64,000 nucleotides of DNA from Streptomyces sp. 3214.6 (GCF_900129855.1 NZ_LT670819.1:3286001-3350000); one strand, 5' to 3'. Shown: positions 16,219-26,063, numbered from the stretch's first letter. Program-made: numbers and translations. The notes: generated by a model from the letters alone, not told the origin.

Positions 16219-17298
16219 ATGCCTCCCGTCTTCGCCCACGGCCGTCTCCGTCTCTATCTGCTGAAGCTCCTGGACGAAGCACCACGCCACGGCTACGAGG
16301 TGATCCGCCTCCTCGAAGAGCGCTTCCAGGGGCTCTACGCGCCGTCGGCGGGCACGGTGTACCCCCGCCTGGCCAAGCTGGAGGCCGAGGGCCTGGTCAC
16401 CCACACCACCGAGGGCGGACGCAAGGTGTACGCCATCACCGACACGGGCCGGGCCGAACTGGCGGACCGCAGCGGCGAACTGGCCGACCTGGAGTTGGAG
16501 ATCCGCGAGTCCGTCGCCGAACTGGCCGCGGAGATCCGGGCCGACGTGCGCGGCGCGGCCGGCGATCTGCGGCGCGAGATGCGGGCGGCAGCCTCGGAGG
16601 CCCGCCAGGGCACTCGTCCGGGCACTCGCCCGGGCGCGGCAGCGCACGGCGAGCACACCCAGCCCGGCGGGTACGGGGACTTCGGGGAGTACGGCGACAA
16701 GGAGGCGTGGCACGCCGCCAAGGAGGAGATGCGTCGCGTCAAGCAGGAGTGGAAGGAGCAGGCGCGCCGGGCCAAGGACGAGAGCCGCCGCGCCCGCGAG
16801 GAGGCCCAGCGGGCCCGCCGCCAGGCCAAGGAGGCGCAGGAGCAGGCCCGGTCCCAGGCCCAGGAAGAGGTGCAGCGCATCGCGCGCCGGGTCCAGGAGC
16901 AGGTCCAGGACCACTTCGCACGCGGCGACTGGCCGACGGGCGTCCGCGAGGGCCTGACCGAACTGGCCAAGGAGTTCGGCGAGTTCGGCAAGGACTTCGG
17001 TTTCGGCCGCACGGGCACGACGACGAACACGGCGACCGCCGGCCCGGCGACCGAGCGGCCGGAGTACTCGCACACCCCGGAGGACTTCCCCGCCGACTAC
17101 GAACCGGCCTGGGCCCACGAGGACTCCAGCGGCGACCCGGCCCGCGATCTGGACCGCCTCCTCGACCGCTTCCGGGACGACATCCGCGACGCGGCCCGCG
17201 ACCAGGGCGTCACTGGCGAGCAACTCCGCGAGGCCCGCCGCCATCTGTCGACGGCGGCGGCCCACATCGGAGTGATACTCCGAGCCCCAAACCGCTGA
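16219..17298 (+). CDS. PadR-family regulator with long charged helical extension
   Basis: A 359-residue protein from ATG 16219. The N-terminal 75 residues form a PadR winged helix (LRLYLLKLLDEAPRHGYEVI, then GTVYPRLAKLEAEGLV and GRKVYAITDTGR). Ordinary PadR proteins are 110-190 residues. Here a long, highly charged region (about residues 155-235) follows, rich in Lys/Arg/Glu with heptad-like AKEEMRRVKQEWKEQ patterns, predicted as a single alpha helix or coiled coil. It is translated directly behind the DUF4097 gene. It probably represses its own operon through the AT-rich palindrome at 15252. Confidence 0.88.
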   Translation: MPPVFAHGRLRLYLLKLLDEAPRHGYEVIRLLEERFQGLYAPSAGTVYPRLAKLEAEGLVTHTTEGGRKVYAITDTGRAELADRSGELADLELEIRESVAELAAEIRADVRGAAGDLRREMRAAASEARQGTRPGTRPGAAAHGEHTQPGGYGDFGEYGDKEAWHAAKEEMRRVKQEWKEQARRAKDESRRAREEAQRARRQAKEAQEQARSQAQEEVQRIARRVQEQVQDHFARGDWPTGVREGLTELAKEFGEFGKDFGFGRTGTTTNTATAGPATERPEYSHTPEDFPADYEPAWAHEDSSGDPARDLDRLLDRFRDDIRDAARDQGVTGEQLREARRHLSTAAAHIGVILRAPNR

Positions 17299-17341
17299 CC
17301 TCCCCCTCCACCCGCCCAGCCCTCACCCTCAGCCTCAGCCT

Positions 17342-17902
17342 CTAGGAGCGGTCGCCGTCCAGCACTCGTGTGACGGAGCTGTACGTGACGCCGTGGTCGG
17401 CGAGGATCTCCGACGGGGCGCCGCGGCGGGCGGTCAGGGCGAGCAGGAGGTGCTCGTCGCCGATGGACCGTTCGCGGCGGCCCACGGCGATGCGCAGCGT
17501 GTCGGTGAGCAGGTCCTTGGCCCCGCGGTCGAAGGGCCGTCGGCTCAGGAAGCGTCCGCCGGGAACTGCGCCGCCGTCGGCGGCCAGCGCCCCCTTCCCG
17601 TGCGTCTCCTCGACCCGCGAGACGATCTCCGTGACGTCGATGCCCAGCCCCGAGAGGGCGTCCGCGTCGGCGCGGGAGAGACCGCCCCGGCGGCGGACCT
17701 CGCCCAGATCCCGTACGACGCCCTCGCGCCGGCCCGGCGGCAGCCCGAGCGAGGCCAGCGCGAACGAGCCTCGGCTGCCCTCACGGTCGAGCAGCGCGAG
17801 CAGCACATGCCCCTCCCCGACCCGCTCCGCCCCCGCCCGCTCGGCATGCGTCACCGCCGCCTGCACCACGGCCCGGGCGTCCTTCGTGAACCGCTCGAAC
17901 AT
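17342..17902 (-). CDS. Clp N-terminal-domain protein
   Basis: A 186-residue protein with two Clp-N repeats: MFERFTKDARAVVQAAVTHA...GEGHVLLALLDREGS at the N-terminus and FDRGAKDLLTDTLRIAVGRRERSIGDEHLLLAL in the second half. There are no AAA+ modules, so it is a stand-alone adaptor or substrate-binding domain rather than an unfoldase. ATG 17902 shares its A with the TGA of the upstream HTH gene (TGATG), which suggests coupled translation. Together they look like a small stress-response pair: regulator plus Clp-N protein. Confidence 0.85.
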   Translation of the reverse strand: MFERFTKDARAVVQAAVTHAERAGAERVGEGHVLLALLDREGSRGSFALASLGLPPGRREGVVRDLGEVRRRGGLSRADADALSGLGIDVTEIVSRVEETHGKGALAADGGAVPGGRFLSRRPFDRGAKDLLTDTLRIAVGRRERSIGDEHLLLALTARRGAPSEILADHGVTYSSVTRVLDGDRS

Positions 17903-18111
17903 CACTGCCTCCCGTATTTCTTGTGCACGGCCTGTCTGCTGACTCCGAGTTCCGCGGCGATCTCCTGCCAGGACCAGCCCTGATTGCGCGCACTGCGCAC
18001 CTGCACCGCCTCCAGTTGCTCCAGCAGTCGGCGCAGCGCGGCGACGGCACGCAGGCCGACCCGTGGATCGCGGTCGCCGGCCCGCTCGGCGAGATCCGTT
18101 GCTTCGGTCAT
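17902..18111 (-). CDS. Small helix-turn-helix regulator
   Basis: A 69-residue protein with a C-terminal helix-turn-helix (QGWSWQEIAAELGVSRQAVHKKYGRQ) and a leading helix. ATG 18111 lies 6 bases below the -10 hexamer TAAGTT, so the mRNA is predicted to be leaderless. Two perfect GTCAAC-N4-GTTGAC dyads cover its own -35 and -10, which points to tight autoregulation. It sits directly upstream of, and coupled to, the Clp-N gene. Confidence 0.82.
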   Translation of the reverse strand: MTEATDLAERAGDRDPRVGLRAVAALRRLLEQLEAVQVRSARNQGWSWQEIAAELGVSRQAVHKKYGRQ

Positions 18112-18112
18112 G

Positions 18113-18158
18113 ATGTCAACTTACGTTGACATGAAGGCCCTGTCAACCACAGTTGACA
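18113..18158 (-). promoter_or_regulatory. Leaderless promoter with twin operators
   Basis: On the minus strand, TTGACA (18146-18141), a 17-bp spacer and TAAGTT (18123-18118) form a near-consensus promoter. The spacing places the transcription start at the ATG at 18111. Two dyads, gtcaac-N4-gttgac at 18115-18130 and 18142-18157, cover the -10 and the -35. They are 27 bp apart and probably bind the HTH protein encoded downstream. Confidence 0.75.
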
Positions 18159-18173
18159 AGAGCGGCATGCGAA

Positions 18174-18201
18174 AGGCGGGCCCGGATCCCCGGGCCCGCC
18201 T
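18174..18201 (-). terminator. Terminator of the oxidoreductase gene
   Basis: Perfect 12-bp stem (18174-18185 and 18190-18201) with a 4-base loop, downstream of the minus-strand oxidoreductase gene and upstream of the HTH promoter. Confidence 0.85.
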
Positions 18202-18206
18202 CGAAG

Positions 18207-18278
18207 CAGACAGAGAAACAGACAGAAAATCAGACAGAAAATCAGGCGGAGAAGCCTGCGGAAAAGCCTGCGGAGAAG
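18207..18278. repeat. Six tandem 12-bp units
   Basis: Six 12-bp units drift from cagacagagaaa through cagacagaaaat (two identical copies) to caggcggagaag, cctgcggaaaag and cctgcggagaag. They fill the space between the oxidoreductase stop and its terminator. Base composition (A-rich on plus) is unlike the surroundings. Confidence 0.85.
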
Positions 18279-18281
18279 CCT

Positions 18282-19247
18282 TCAGCCGTGGGTGAGCACG
18301 ATCTTTCCGAAGTGGTCGCCGGACGCGAGCCGTTCGAAGCCCTCGCGAGCCCGGTCGAGCGGCAGCACCTCGTCGATGACGGGGCGGACGCCGGTGGCGG
18401 CGCAGAAGGCGAGCAGATCCTCCAGCTCGTCCTTGGTGCCCATGGTGGAGCCGACGATCTTCAGCTCCAGGAAGAAGATCCGGGTGAGCTCGGCGTGCGA
18501 GGGCCGGTCACCGCTGGTGGCGCCGGAGATGACGAGCGTGCCGCCGGGCCGCAGCGACTTCACCGAGTGGGACCAGGTGGCCGCGCCGACGGTCTCGATG
18601 ACGGCGTCCACCCGCTGCGGCAGCCGCGCACCGGGCTCCACCGCCTCCACGGCGCCGAGTTCCAGCGCGCGCTTCCGCTTGGCCTCGTCCCTGCTGGTGG
18701 CGAAGACCCGCAGCCCGGCGGCCTTGCCGAGGACGATCGCCGCGGTGGCGACACCGCCGCCGGCGCCCTGGACGAGCACGGAGTCACCGGGGCGCACCCC
18801 CGCGTTGGTGAACAGCATCCGGTACGCCGTCAGCCAGGCCGTGGGCAGACAGGCGGCCTCCTCGAAGGAGAGCTCCCTGGGCTTGGGCAGGATGTTCCAG
18901 GTCGGCACGGCGACCTGCTCGGCGAAAGTGCCCTGGTAGCGCTCGGTGAGGATGGACCGGGGTTCCTTGGGCCCGACCCCGTGCCCGGTCTGCCCGATCA
19001 CGGAGTGCAGGACGACCTCGTTGCCGTCCTCGTCGATCCCGGCGGCGTCACAGCCGAGGATCATCGGCAGCCGGTCCTCCGGGAGGCCGACGCCTCGAAG
19101 CGACCAGAGATCGTGATGGTTGAGGGAGGCGGCCCGGACCTGGACGGTGCTCCAGCCCGGCCGGACCTCGGGGGCCGGGAGCTCCCCCAACTCCAGTCCG
19201 GAAAGCGGCTGATCGCGGTCGATGCGGGCGGCGTAGGCGGCGAACAT
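18282..19247 (-). CDS. Zinc-less MDR/quinone-oxidoreductase-like enzyme
   Basis: A 321-residue protein of the medium-chain dehydrogenase/reductase superfamily. The N-terminal catalytic domain has NHHDLWSLRGVG and LGCDAAG; the nucleotide-binding fold has the motif VQGAGGGVATAAIVLGKAAG. The structural-zinc cysteine cluster of classical alcohol dehydrogenases is absent, which fits a quinone-oxidoreductase or crotonyl-type NADPH enzyme. ATG 19247 (MFAAYAARIDRDQPL) is preferred to an upstream in-frame ATG at 19304. Transcribed alone, it ends in a 12-bp repeat array and a strong hairpin. Substrate unknown. Confidence 0.85.
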   Translation of the reverse strand: MFAAYAARIDRDQPLSGLELGELPAPEVRPGWSTVQVRAASLNHHDLWSLRGVGLPEDRLPMILGCDAAGIDEDGNEVVLHSVIGQTGHGVGPKEPRSILTERYQGTFAEQVAVPTWNILPKPRELSFEEAACLPTAWLTAYRMLFTNAGVRPGDSVLVQGAGGGVATAAIVLGKAAGLRVFATSRDEAKRKRALELGAVEAVEPGARLPQRVDAVIETVGAATWSHSVKSLRPGGTLVISGATSGDRPSHAELTRIFFLELKIVGSTMGTKDELEDLLAFCAATGVRPVIDEVLPLDRAREGFERLASGDHFGKIVLTHG

Positions 19248-19393
19248 GCAGCCGACGATAGGCCGCGCGCGGGGCCGGCGAAACCGGACGCCGCTGTGAG
19301 ACATGCCCTCTTGCGAAGTCGGCCGGTCCGGGCGGTCTCCCTCGCGGGCCGGTCACGGCAGCCCACCCGGAGGGGCAGGTGGGGGGCGGAAAC

Positions 19394-19417
19394 GGCCCCG
19401 CCCGGACGGACGGGGCC
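19394..19417 (-). terminator. Terminator of the malic enzyme gene
   Basis: Stem ggccccg/cggggcc (19394-19400 and 19411-19417), 14 bp after the malic enzyme stop. Confidence 0.6.
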
Positions 19418-19430
19418 ATTCACAGCCGCG

Positions 19431-20660
<1,230 letters not shown>

Positions 20661-21257
20661 TGTGTCTTACCCCTTAGATGTTCATGGTGTTTGAGGGTGG
20701 CCACTCCTGATTGAGAAGTGGGCGGGCATCGCACAGGGCCCACGAGTTGATGCGTACGGGCGCCTGCGCGTCGGGCGCGCCGCACACGCGCCCTGAGCCC
20801 CGGATGAGGGGTGTAAAAAACCTTCTTACCGGACGGAGACCACGGCCGACGAGTCCATTCCGTGCAAGGTCACATCCCTCGCTCTGTTGACCTTCGACAG
20901 TGGTCACCACGAGTGACATGGTGAGCGACACGGCGAGCAGCAGGCGAGTGACATGATTCATGCCACATGGACACGCCCAAACGAACACATGACGAGATGA
21001 ACCGAAGATCTTTCGGCCGGAACGGGAGATTCCCGCAGATGGTCCGGCTCCGTCCGGTCGTGATGTACCGGAGTGATGCGGTTCGGGGGTCGCCCGTTAT
21101 CCGATTTTGACATGGGTGGCCCCCTGATTGCCGCCGTCCGAATGGCAAGATGCGGTAATCACACGAGGTCGCGACACCCGAAGGTGTGTGTTCTCGTCGA
21201 CCCATCGGCTTTTGTCGACCCATCGGCATCTCCATCCATCCGCCGGAGGAACCCACC
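20661..21257. other. Long intergenic region between malic enzyme and ABC transporter
   Basis: About 600 bp without a convincing gene. A minus-strand frame at 20674-20988 has hydrophobic residues near its start but no coding-like third-position GC and no good ribosome site. The region contains an A-run (around 20815-20820), the motif ttttgacat near 21102, and direct repeats at 21196-21227. It must hold the divergent promoters of both genes. Confidence 0.6.
21196..21227 (+). repeat. Direct repeat in the transporter leader
   Basis: The 14-mer gtcgacccatcggc occurs at 21196-21209 and again at 21214-21227, 18 bp apart, 30 bp ahead of the transporter start. It may be a regulator site or a short duplication. 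Confidence 0.7.
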
Positions 21258-22223
21258 ATGACCGCAAGCTCCACCCGTCGCACGACCGCCGCGCGCACCC
21301 GCCTGGCAGCGGTCGGATCCCTCGCGGTCGCGGGCGCCTTGCTGCTCACCGCCTGCGGCGACCAGACCAACGGCGGCGGCAGCAGCAACACCTCGGAGTC
21401 GGGCAGCAGCAGCGCGGCCCCCCTCTTCTCGAAGCTCCCGGCCGGTATCCAGAAGGCGGGCGTCATCAAGGTCGGCACCAACGCCGAGTACGCCCCGATG
21501 GAGTCCGTCGAGGCCGGCAAGATCGTGGGCGTCGACCCCGACATCGCCACCGCGCTCAGCAAGCAGCTCGGCGTCGAGTTCAAGTTCACCTCGGGCGCCT
21601 TCGACGGCCTGATCACGGCCGTCAACACCGGCCGCTACGACATCGCCATGTCGTCGATCACGGACAACAAGCAGCGCCAGGAAGGTCTGGACGACAAGGG
21701 CAAGAAGCTGGGCGAGGGCGTCGACTTCGTCGACTACTTCACCGCCGGCACCGCCATCTACGTCAAGAAGGGGAACCCGAAGGGCATCAAGTCCATCGAG
21801 GACCTCTGCGGCCAGACGGTGGCCGTGCAGCGCGGCACCACGTACGAAGAGGCCCTGCAGACGCAGTCCAAGGCCTGCACGACCGGCGGCAAGGCGGCCC
21901 TCAAGATCGAGTCGTTCGACAACGACACCGAGGCCCAGACCCGCGTGAAGTCCGGCGGCGCCGTGGCCGGCGTCAACGACTACCCGGTCGCGGTCGACCT
22001 GGCCCGCAAGGCCGACGGCGGCAACAGCTTCGAGGTCGTCGGCGAGCAGTACGAGGCCGCTCCGTTCGGCATCGTCGTCGACAAGAAGAACACCCAGCTG
22101 CGCGACGCCCTCAAGGAGGCCGTCGACGCGATCATCAAGGACGGCTCGTACCAGAAGGTGCTGGAGAAGTGGGGCGCCCAGAGCGGCGCGATCAAGGCTG
22201 CCGCGGTCAACGGCGGCAAGTGA
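21258..22223 (+). CDS. Glutamate/polar amino-acid ABC transporter, solute-binding lipoprotein
   Basis: A 321-residue lipoprotein from ATG 21258, with GGAGGA upstream. The signal peptide carries two arginines and a hydrophobic stretch ending at the lipobox LLTAC; the lipidated Cys is at about residue 34. The mature protein has the SBP family 3 pattern: GVIKVGTNAEYAPMESVEAGKIVGVDPDIA, FDGLITAVNTGRYDIAMSSI, GQTVAVQRGTTYEEAL, then APFGIVVDKKN. It captures a polar amino acid, most likely glutamate, outside the membrane. Two membrane/ATPase genes follow immediately, forming a three-gene operon. Confidence 0.93.
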   Translation: MTASSTRRTTAARTRLAAVGSLAVAGALLLTACGDQTNGGGSSNTSESGSSSAAPLFSKLPAGIQKAGVIKVGTNAEYAPMESVEAGKIVGVDPDIATALSKQLGVEFKFTSGAFDGLITAVNTGRYDIAMSSITDNKQRQEGLDDKGKKLGEGVDFVDYFTAGTAIYVKKGNPKGIKSIEDLCGQTVAVQRGTTYEEALQTQSKACTTGGKAALKIESFDNDTEAQTRVKSGGAVAGVNDYPVAVDLARKADGGNSFEVVGEQYEAAPFGIVVDKKNTQLRDALKEAVDAIIKDGSYQKVLEKWGAQSGAIKAAAVNGGK

Positions 22224-22262
22224 TCCACTCGCACCTCCTGAAGCCTTTGAAGGGCAGTCCCC

Positions 22263-23225
22263 ATGACTGACAAGCTCCAGAAGTCCTCCGAGGGCGCACC
22301 ACCCGAGGACACCCCGCCGGTCTCGAAGGAGTCGGCGTTCTCCGGCCCACCGGAGGCCATCAAGGCGATCCCGGTGCGCCACTACGGCCGCTGGGTGAGC
22401 GCCGTGATCGTCGTCGCGCTGCTCGCACTGCTCGTCAACGCGTTCGCGAACGGCGACATCCAGTGGCACGCGGTGTCCGACAGCCTGTTTGACTCGACGG
22501 TCGTCGCGGGCGCCGGCCGCACCCTGCTGATCAGCATCCTGGCCATGCTGCTCGGCGTGGTCCTGGGCGTCCTCCTCGCCGTGATGCGCCTGTCGAAGAA
22601 CCCGGTGACCAGCACCATCGCGTGGCTGTACATCTGGTTCTTCCGCGGCACGCCGGTGTACGTGCAGCTGCTGATGTGGTTCAACCTGGCGCTGATCTTC
22701 CCCGTGCTGAATCTCGGTCCGATCTACAAGGACGAGATGGTGGACGTCATGACGCCGTTCATGGCCGCGCTGCTGGGCCTCGGCCTGAACGAGGCCGCCT
22801 ACATGGCCGAGATCTGCCGGGCCGGCCTGCTGGCCGTCGACGAGGGTCAGACGGAGGCCGCGCACGCGCTCGGCATGAGCCACGGCAAGACGCTGCGCCG
22901 GATCGTCATCCCGCAGGCGATGCGGGTGATCGTGCCGCCGACCGGCAACGAGTTCATCAACATGCTGAAGACCTCGTCGCTGGTGTACGTCGTCACGTAC
23001 AACGAGCTGTTGCGCTCGACCTCGGTGATCGGCTCGTCGTCGTACGCCGTGATGGAGCTGCTCTTCGTCGCCTCGATCTGGTACCTGGTCATGACCAGCA
23101 TCTTCAGCGTCTTCCAGTACTACCTGGAGCGCTACTACGCCCGCGGTTCCAGCCGCAGCCTCCCGCCCACGGTCTTCCAGAAGATCAGGGCGAACCTGTT
23201 CGGATCCTCGAGGAGGACGGCATGA
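22263..23225 (+). CDS. Amino-acid ABC transporter permease
   Basis: A 320-residue HisM/GlnP-type permease. After a 45-residue cytoplasmic N-terminus there are about five membrane helices. The ATPase-contact EAA loop is [24 protein letters not shown], with IPPTGNEF-like [17 protein letters not shown] after it. Only one permease gene is present, so a homodimer is expected. Its TGA overlaps the ATG of the ATPase gene (ATGA). Confidence 0.93.
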   Translation: MTDKLQKSSEGAPPEDTPPVSKESAFSGPPEAIKAIPVRHYGRWVSAVIVVALLALLVNAFANGDIQWHAVSDSLFDSTVVAGAGRTLLISILAMLLGVVLGVLLAVMRLSKNPVTSTIAWLYIWFFRGTPVYVQLLMWFNLALIFPVLNLGPIYKDEMVDVMTPFMAALLGLGLNEAAYMAEICRAGLLAVDEGQTEAAHALGMSHGKTLRRIVIPQAMRVIVPPTGNEFINMLKTSSLVYVVTYNELLRSTSVIGSSSYAVMELLFVASIWYLVMTSIFSVFQYYLERYYARGSSRSLPPTVFQKIRANLFGSSRRTA

Positions 23226-23983
23226 CCGCGATGGTGAAGGCGGAGGGCGTCCACAAGTCCTTCGGCCTGGTCGAGGTCCTCAAGGGCATCGACCTGGAGG
23301 TCAAGAACGGCGAGGTGTTCTGCCTCATCGGCCCGTCCGGCTCCGGCAAGAGCACGTTCCTCAGGTGCATCAACCACCTTGAGAAGATCAACGCCGGCCG
23401 TCTGTACGTGGACGGGGACCTGGTGGGCTACCGCCAGAAGGGCGACAAGCTGTACGAGCTCAAGGACAGCGAGGTCGCGCTGAAGCGCCGGGACATCGGC
23501 ATGGTGTTCCAGCGGTTCAACCTGTTCCCGCACATGACGGCGGCGGAGAACGTCATCGAGGCCCCGGTCCAGGTCAAGGGCGTCAGCAAGGCCCAGGCCA
23601 GGGAGCGGGCGCGGGAGCTCCTGGACCGCGTCGGCCTCGCCGACAAGGCCGGGAACTACCCCTCGCAGCTCTCCGGCGGCCAGCAGCAGCGCGTCGCCAT
23701 CGCCCGGGCGCTGGCCATGGACCCGAAGCTGATGCTGTTCGACGAGCCGACCTCGGCCCTCGACCCGGAGCTGGTCGGCGACGTCCTCGACGTCATGCGC
23801 GACCTCGCCGAGTCCGGTATGACGATGGTCGTCGTCACCCACGAGATGGGCTTCGCCCGCGAGGTCGGCGACAGCCTGGTCTTCATGGACGGCGGCGTGG
23901 TCGTCGAGTCCGGCAACCCGCGCGAGGTGCTGACCAACCCGCAGCACGAGCGGACGCAGGCGTTCCTGTCCAAGGTGCTGTAG
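23222..23983 (+). CDS. Amino-acid ABC transporter ATPase
   Basis: A 253-residue ATPase from ATG 23222. Walker [11 protein letters not shown]-loop [12 protein letters not shown], signature [16 protein letters not shown], Walker [15 protein letters not shown] and the switch histidine in [15 protein letters not shown] are all intact. The glutamine/glutamate GlnQ subfamily fits best. It powers import through the permease encoded just upstream. The operon ends at a perfect 17-bp hairpin. Confidence 0.95.
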   Translation: MTAMVKAEGVHKSFGLVEVLKGIDLEVKNGEVFCLIGPSGSGKSTFLRCINHLEKINAGRLYVDGDLVGYRQKGDKLYELKDSEVALKRRDIGMVFQRFNLFPHMTAAENVIEAPVQVKGVSKAQARERARELLDRVGLADKAGNYPSQLSGGQQQRVAIARALAMDPKLMLFDEPTSALDPELVGDVLDVMRDLAESGMTMVVVTHEMGFAREVGDSLVFMDGGVVVESGNPREVLTNPQHERTQAFLSKVL

Positions 23984-23996
23984 CGCGCACGACGGC

Positions 23997-24033
23997 GAAA
24001 GGGGCGGTACGGGATTCCCGTACCGCCCCTTTC
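23997..24033. terminator. Terminator after the amino-acid transporter operon
   Basis: Perfect 17-bp stem (23997-24013 and 24017-24033) with a 3-base loop and a flanking T/A-bearing edge. It lies between convergent genes. Confidence 0.9.
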
Positions 24034-24081
24034 AGTGCCGGGCGCCCGGCGGGGGCCCCGGGGTGGCCGCCCGCAGGTCGG

Positions 24082-24852
24082 TCACTTCAGCGCGAGCAAC
24101 AGCGTGTCCGAAGGGGACGCCCACACCGGGCGCGCCTCCCCGAAGCCCTGCGCGAGCAGCACGCGCGCGTGCCATGCCGCCGAGGGCATGTCCCCGTCGG
24201 CGTGTTCGCCGTAGATCTCGAAGCGGCGGGCGGTCGGCGCGGCGAGGACCGGGTCCTGGGCGGCGAGCTGCCACCATTCGGCCCAGTCCGGGACCCCGCC
24301 CGCTTTGGCCTGATCCATACGGGCGTGACGCTGGGCGCGCTCCGCCGCGTTGATCCGGGGCGTCGTGTCGTCGATCATGTGGTCCGCGTTCATGAAGACA
24401 CCGCCGTCGCGGACGAGTTCCGCGACCTGACCGTAGAGGGCCGCGAGGGGTTCGCTGTGCAGCCAGTGCAGGGCCGTGGCGGTCAGGACGGCGTCGTAGG
24501 AGTCGTACGGCAGGCGGGCCGGCCAGTCCGGGTCCTTGAGGTCGGCCGTCACGAAGGTGACGCGGTCGTCCCCCGCGAAGGTGCCCTCGGCGATGGTGAG
24601 GAGCGCCGGGTCGAGGTCGACGCCGGTGCTGGTGGCCCCGGGGAGGCGGGAGAGCAGCCGGGCGGTGATGGTGCCGGTGCCGCAGGCGAGGTCGAGGACG
24701 CGCGGGGCGGGTCCGACGAGCGCCTCCACCATGTCGAGCATGATCCGGAAGCGTTCCTCCCGGTCGGGCATGTACCACTCCTGCTGGCGGTCCCAGCTCC
24801 GCTGCCAGGCCGCCCAGTCGGTGCCGGTCGTGGTCGTCTGCGCGTCCGTCAT
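24082..24852 (-). CDS. Class I SAM-dependent methyltransferase
   Basis: A 256-residue protein from ATG 24852, preceded by GGAGGG. S-adenosylmethionine-binding motif I is RVLDLACGTGTITARLL, with motif II-like VTFVTADL and motif post-II DAVLTATALHWL. No domain identifies a substrate. It is divergently oriented from the CGNR regulator gene, from which it is separated by 98 bp, so the two probably share control sequences. Confidence 0.85.
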   Translation of the reverse strand: MTDAQTTTTGTDWAAWQRSWDRQQEWYMPDREERFRIMLDMVEALVGPAPRVLDLACGTGTITARLLSRLPGATSTGVDLDPALLTIAEGTFAGDDRVTFVTADLKDPDWPARLPYDSYDAVLTATALHWLHSEPLAALYGQVAELVRDGGVFMNADHMIDDTTPRINAAERAQRHARMDQAKAGGVPDWAEWWQLAAQDPVLAAPTARRFEIYGEHADGDMPSAAWHARVLLAQGFGEARPVWASPSDTLLLALK

Positions 24853-24950
24853 CGCAACCCTCCGCCGTATGTCACGTAATACCCTGGAAGCACGAACGGC
24901 CGTTACTCCGCCCGCACCCCGACCATAGAGCGCCACCGTAAGGACTACAA

Positions 24951-25601
24951 GTGGAACTGGCCTATTACTCGGACTATGCCGTGCGCCTCGTCAACAGCGA
25001 GGAGCCGGCCCGGGGCAAGGACGCCCTGACCTCGGTCGAGGCCGTCCGTGCCCTCTTCGGCGGCAACCAGTCGGCGGCCCGCCGGGCCACCGACGCCGAC
25101 GTCACCCGGTTCCGCTCGGTCCGGGGCCGGCTGCGCGCGGTCTTCGAGGCGGCCGACGGCGGCGACGAGACCCTCGCGGTGGACCTGCTGAACTCCCTCC
25201 TCCTGGAGTTCCCGGTGAGCCCCCAGATCTCCGGCCACGACTTCCGCGACGACGACGGCAGGCCGCTGTGGCACATGCACCTGGCCGACCACCCGTCGAA
25301 CGCGACGGCGGGCTACGCGGCCATCGCGGCGATGGGCCTGGCGTTCCACCTCACGGAGTACGGCGTCGACCGTCTGGGCCTGTGCGAGGCGGCACCCTGC
25401 CGCAACGCCTACCTCGACACCTCCACCAACCGCTCCCGGCGCTACTGCTCCGACCGCTGCGCGACCCGCGCCAACGTGGCCGCCTACCGCGCCCGCAAGC
25501 GTTTGGAGGCGGACCGAACGGCCGTCACGGGCCTCGCCGCCGACAGCGCCCAGCGCACCAGCGCCAGCGGCGAGCGCCGGCCCGACTTCAGCGGGCGGTA
25601 G
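24951..25601 (+). CDS. CGNR zinc-finger protein (putative transcription factor)
   Basis: A 216-residue protein starting at GTG 24951. The N-terminal region is the helical domain that precedes CGNR fingers. The C-terminal finger has LCEAAPCRNAYLDTS followed by RYCSDRCATRANVAAYRARKR, with four zinc-binding cysteines and a basic tail. These proteins are presumed DNA-binding regulators with a ligand-sensing N-domain. Its last 118 bp overlap the 3' end of the convergent sodX gene; both frames keep their family-typical ends, so the overlap looks real. Confidence 0.85.
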   Translation: MELAYYSDYAVRLVNSEEPARGKDALTSVEAVRALFGGNQSAARRATDADVTRFRSVRGRLRAVFEAADGGDETLAVDLLNSLLLEFPVSPQISGHDFRDDDGRPLWHMHLADHPSNATAGYAAIAAMGLAFHLTEYGVDRLGLCEAAPCRNAYLDTSTNRSRRYCSDRCATRANVAAYRARKRLEADRTAVTGLAADSAQRTSASGERRPDFSGR

Positions 25602-25918
25602 CGCAGCCGCACCTTGCCGAGTATCAGTTCGTCGGGCACGGTCCCGTAGTCGGTGCTGTCCCCTCCGGCGTACGCGTTGTCCCCGAGCACCCACCACCCC
25701 CCGTCCCGTCGCTCGACGGCCCGCTTGACCACCAGCAGGTCCTGCTGGAAGGGATGCCGCAGCACGACGACGTCACCGGCGCGCACCCTGGCCCCGTACT
25801 GCACCACCAGCTGGTCTCCGTGGTAGAGCGTGGGCACCATGGACGGCCCGGTCACCTCGGCCACCCCGAAGGACGCGACCGCCCTCCCCTGCTCGGTCTC
25901 CTGCGACAGCTCCGGCAT
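25484..25918 (-). CDS. sodX: Nickel superoxide dismutase maturation protease
   Basis: A 144-residue S26/LexA-like peptidase from ATG 25918, with the strong site GGGGAGGTG 6 bases upstream. The catalytic serine lies in TGPSMVPTL and the general-base lysine in LLVVKRAV; GDNAYAGGDSTDYGTV is the conserved later box. There is no clear transmembrane helix. It is expected to remove the short leader of SodN so that the mature enzyme begins with the nickel-binding His. It is divergent from sodN. The longer in-frame start at 25987 is less likely. Confidence 0.9.
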   Translation of the reverse strand: MPELSQETEQGRAVASFGVAEVTGPSMVPTLYHGDQLVVQYGARVRAGDVVVLRHPFQQDLLVVKRAVERRDGGWWVLGDNAYAGGDSTDYGTVPDELILGKVRLRYRPLKSGRRSPLALVRWALSAARPVTAVRSASKRLRAR

Positions 25919-26063
25919 CGCCGGCACCTCCCCGGTCCGTTCCTCCACCAGTCTCAGTCTGACCCCGGACTTTTGTCCTAAGCCCATGGGGGCACCCGCC
26001 AAAAGCCGTCCCTCAGGGAGTAATGTCCCACCTGAGAAGACGATCACGAGGAAGGAATGCTCC

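Noticed and set aside
20674..20988. Possible 104-residue secreted protein upstream of malic enzyme
   Set aside because: Only the first residues look like a signal peptide; the rest has no domain, no coding-type codon bias and no ribosome site.
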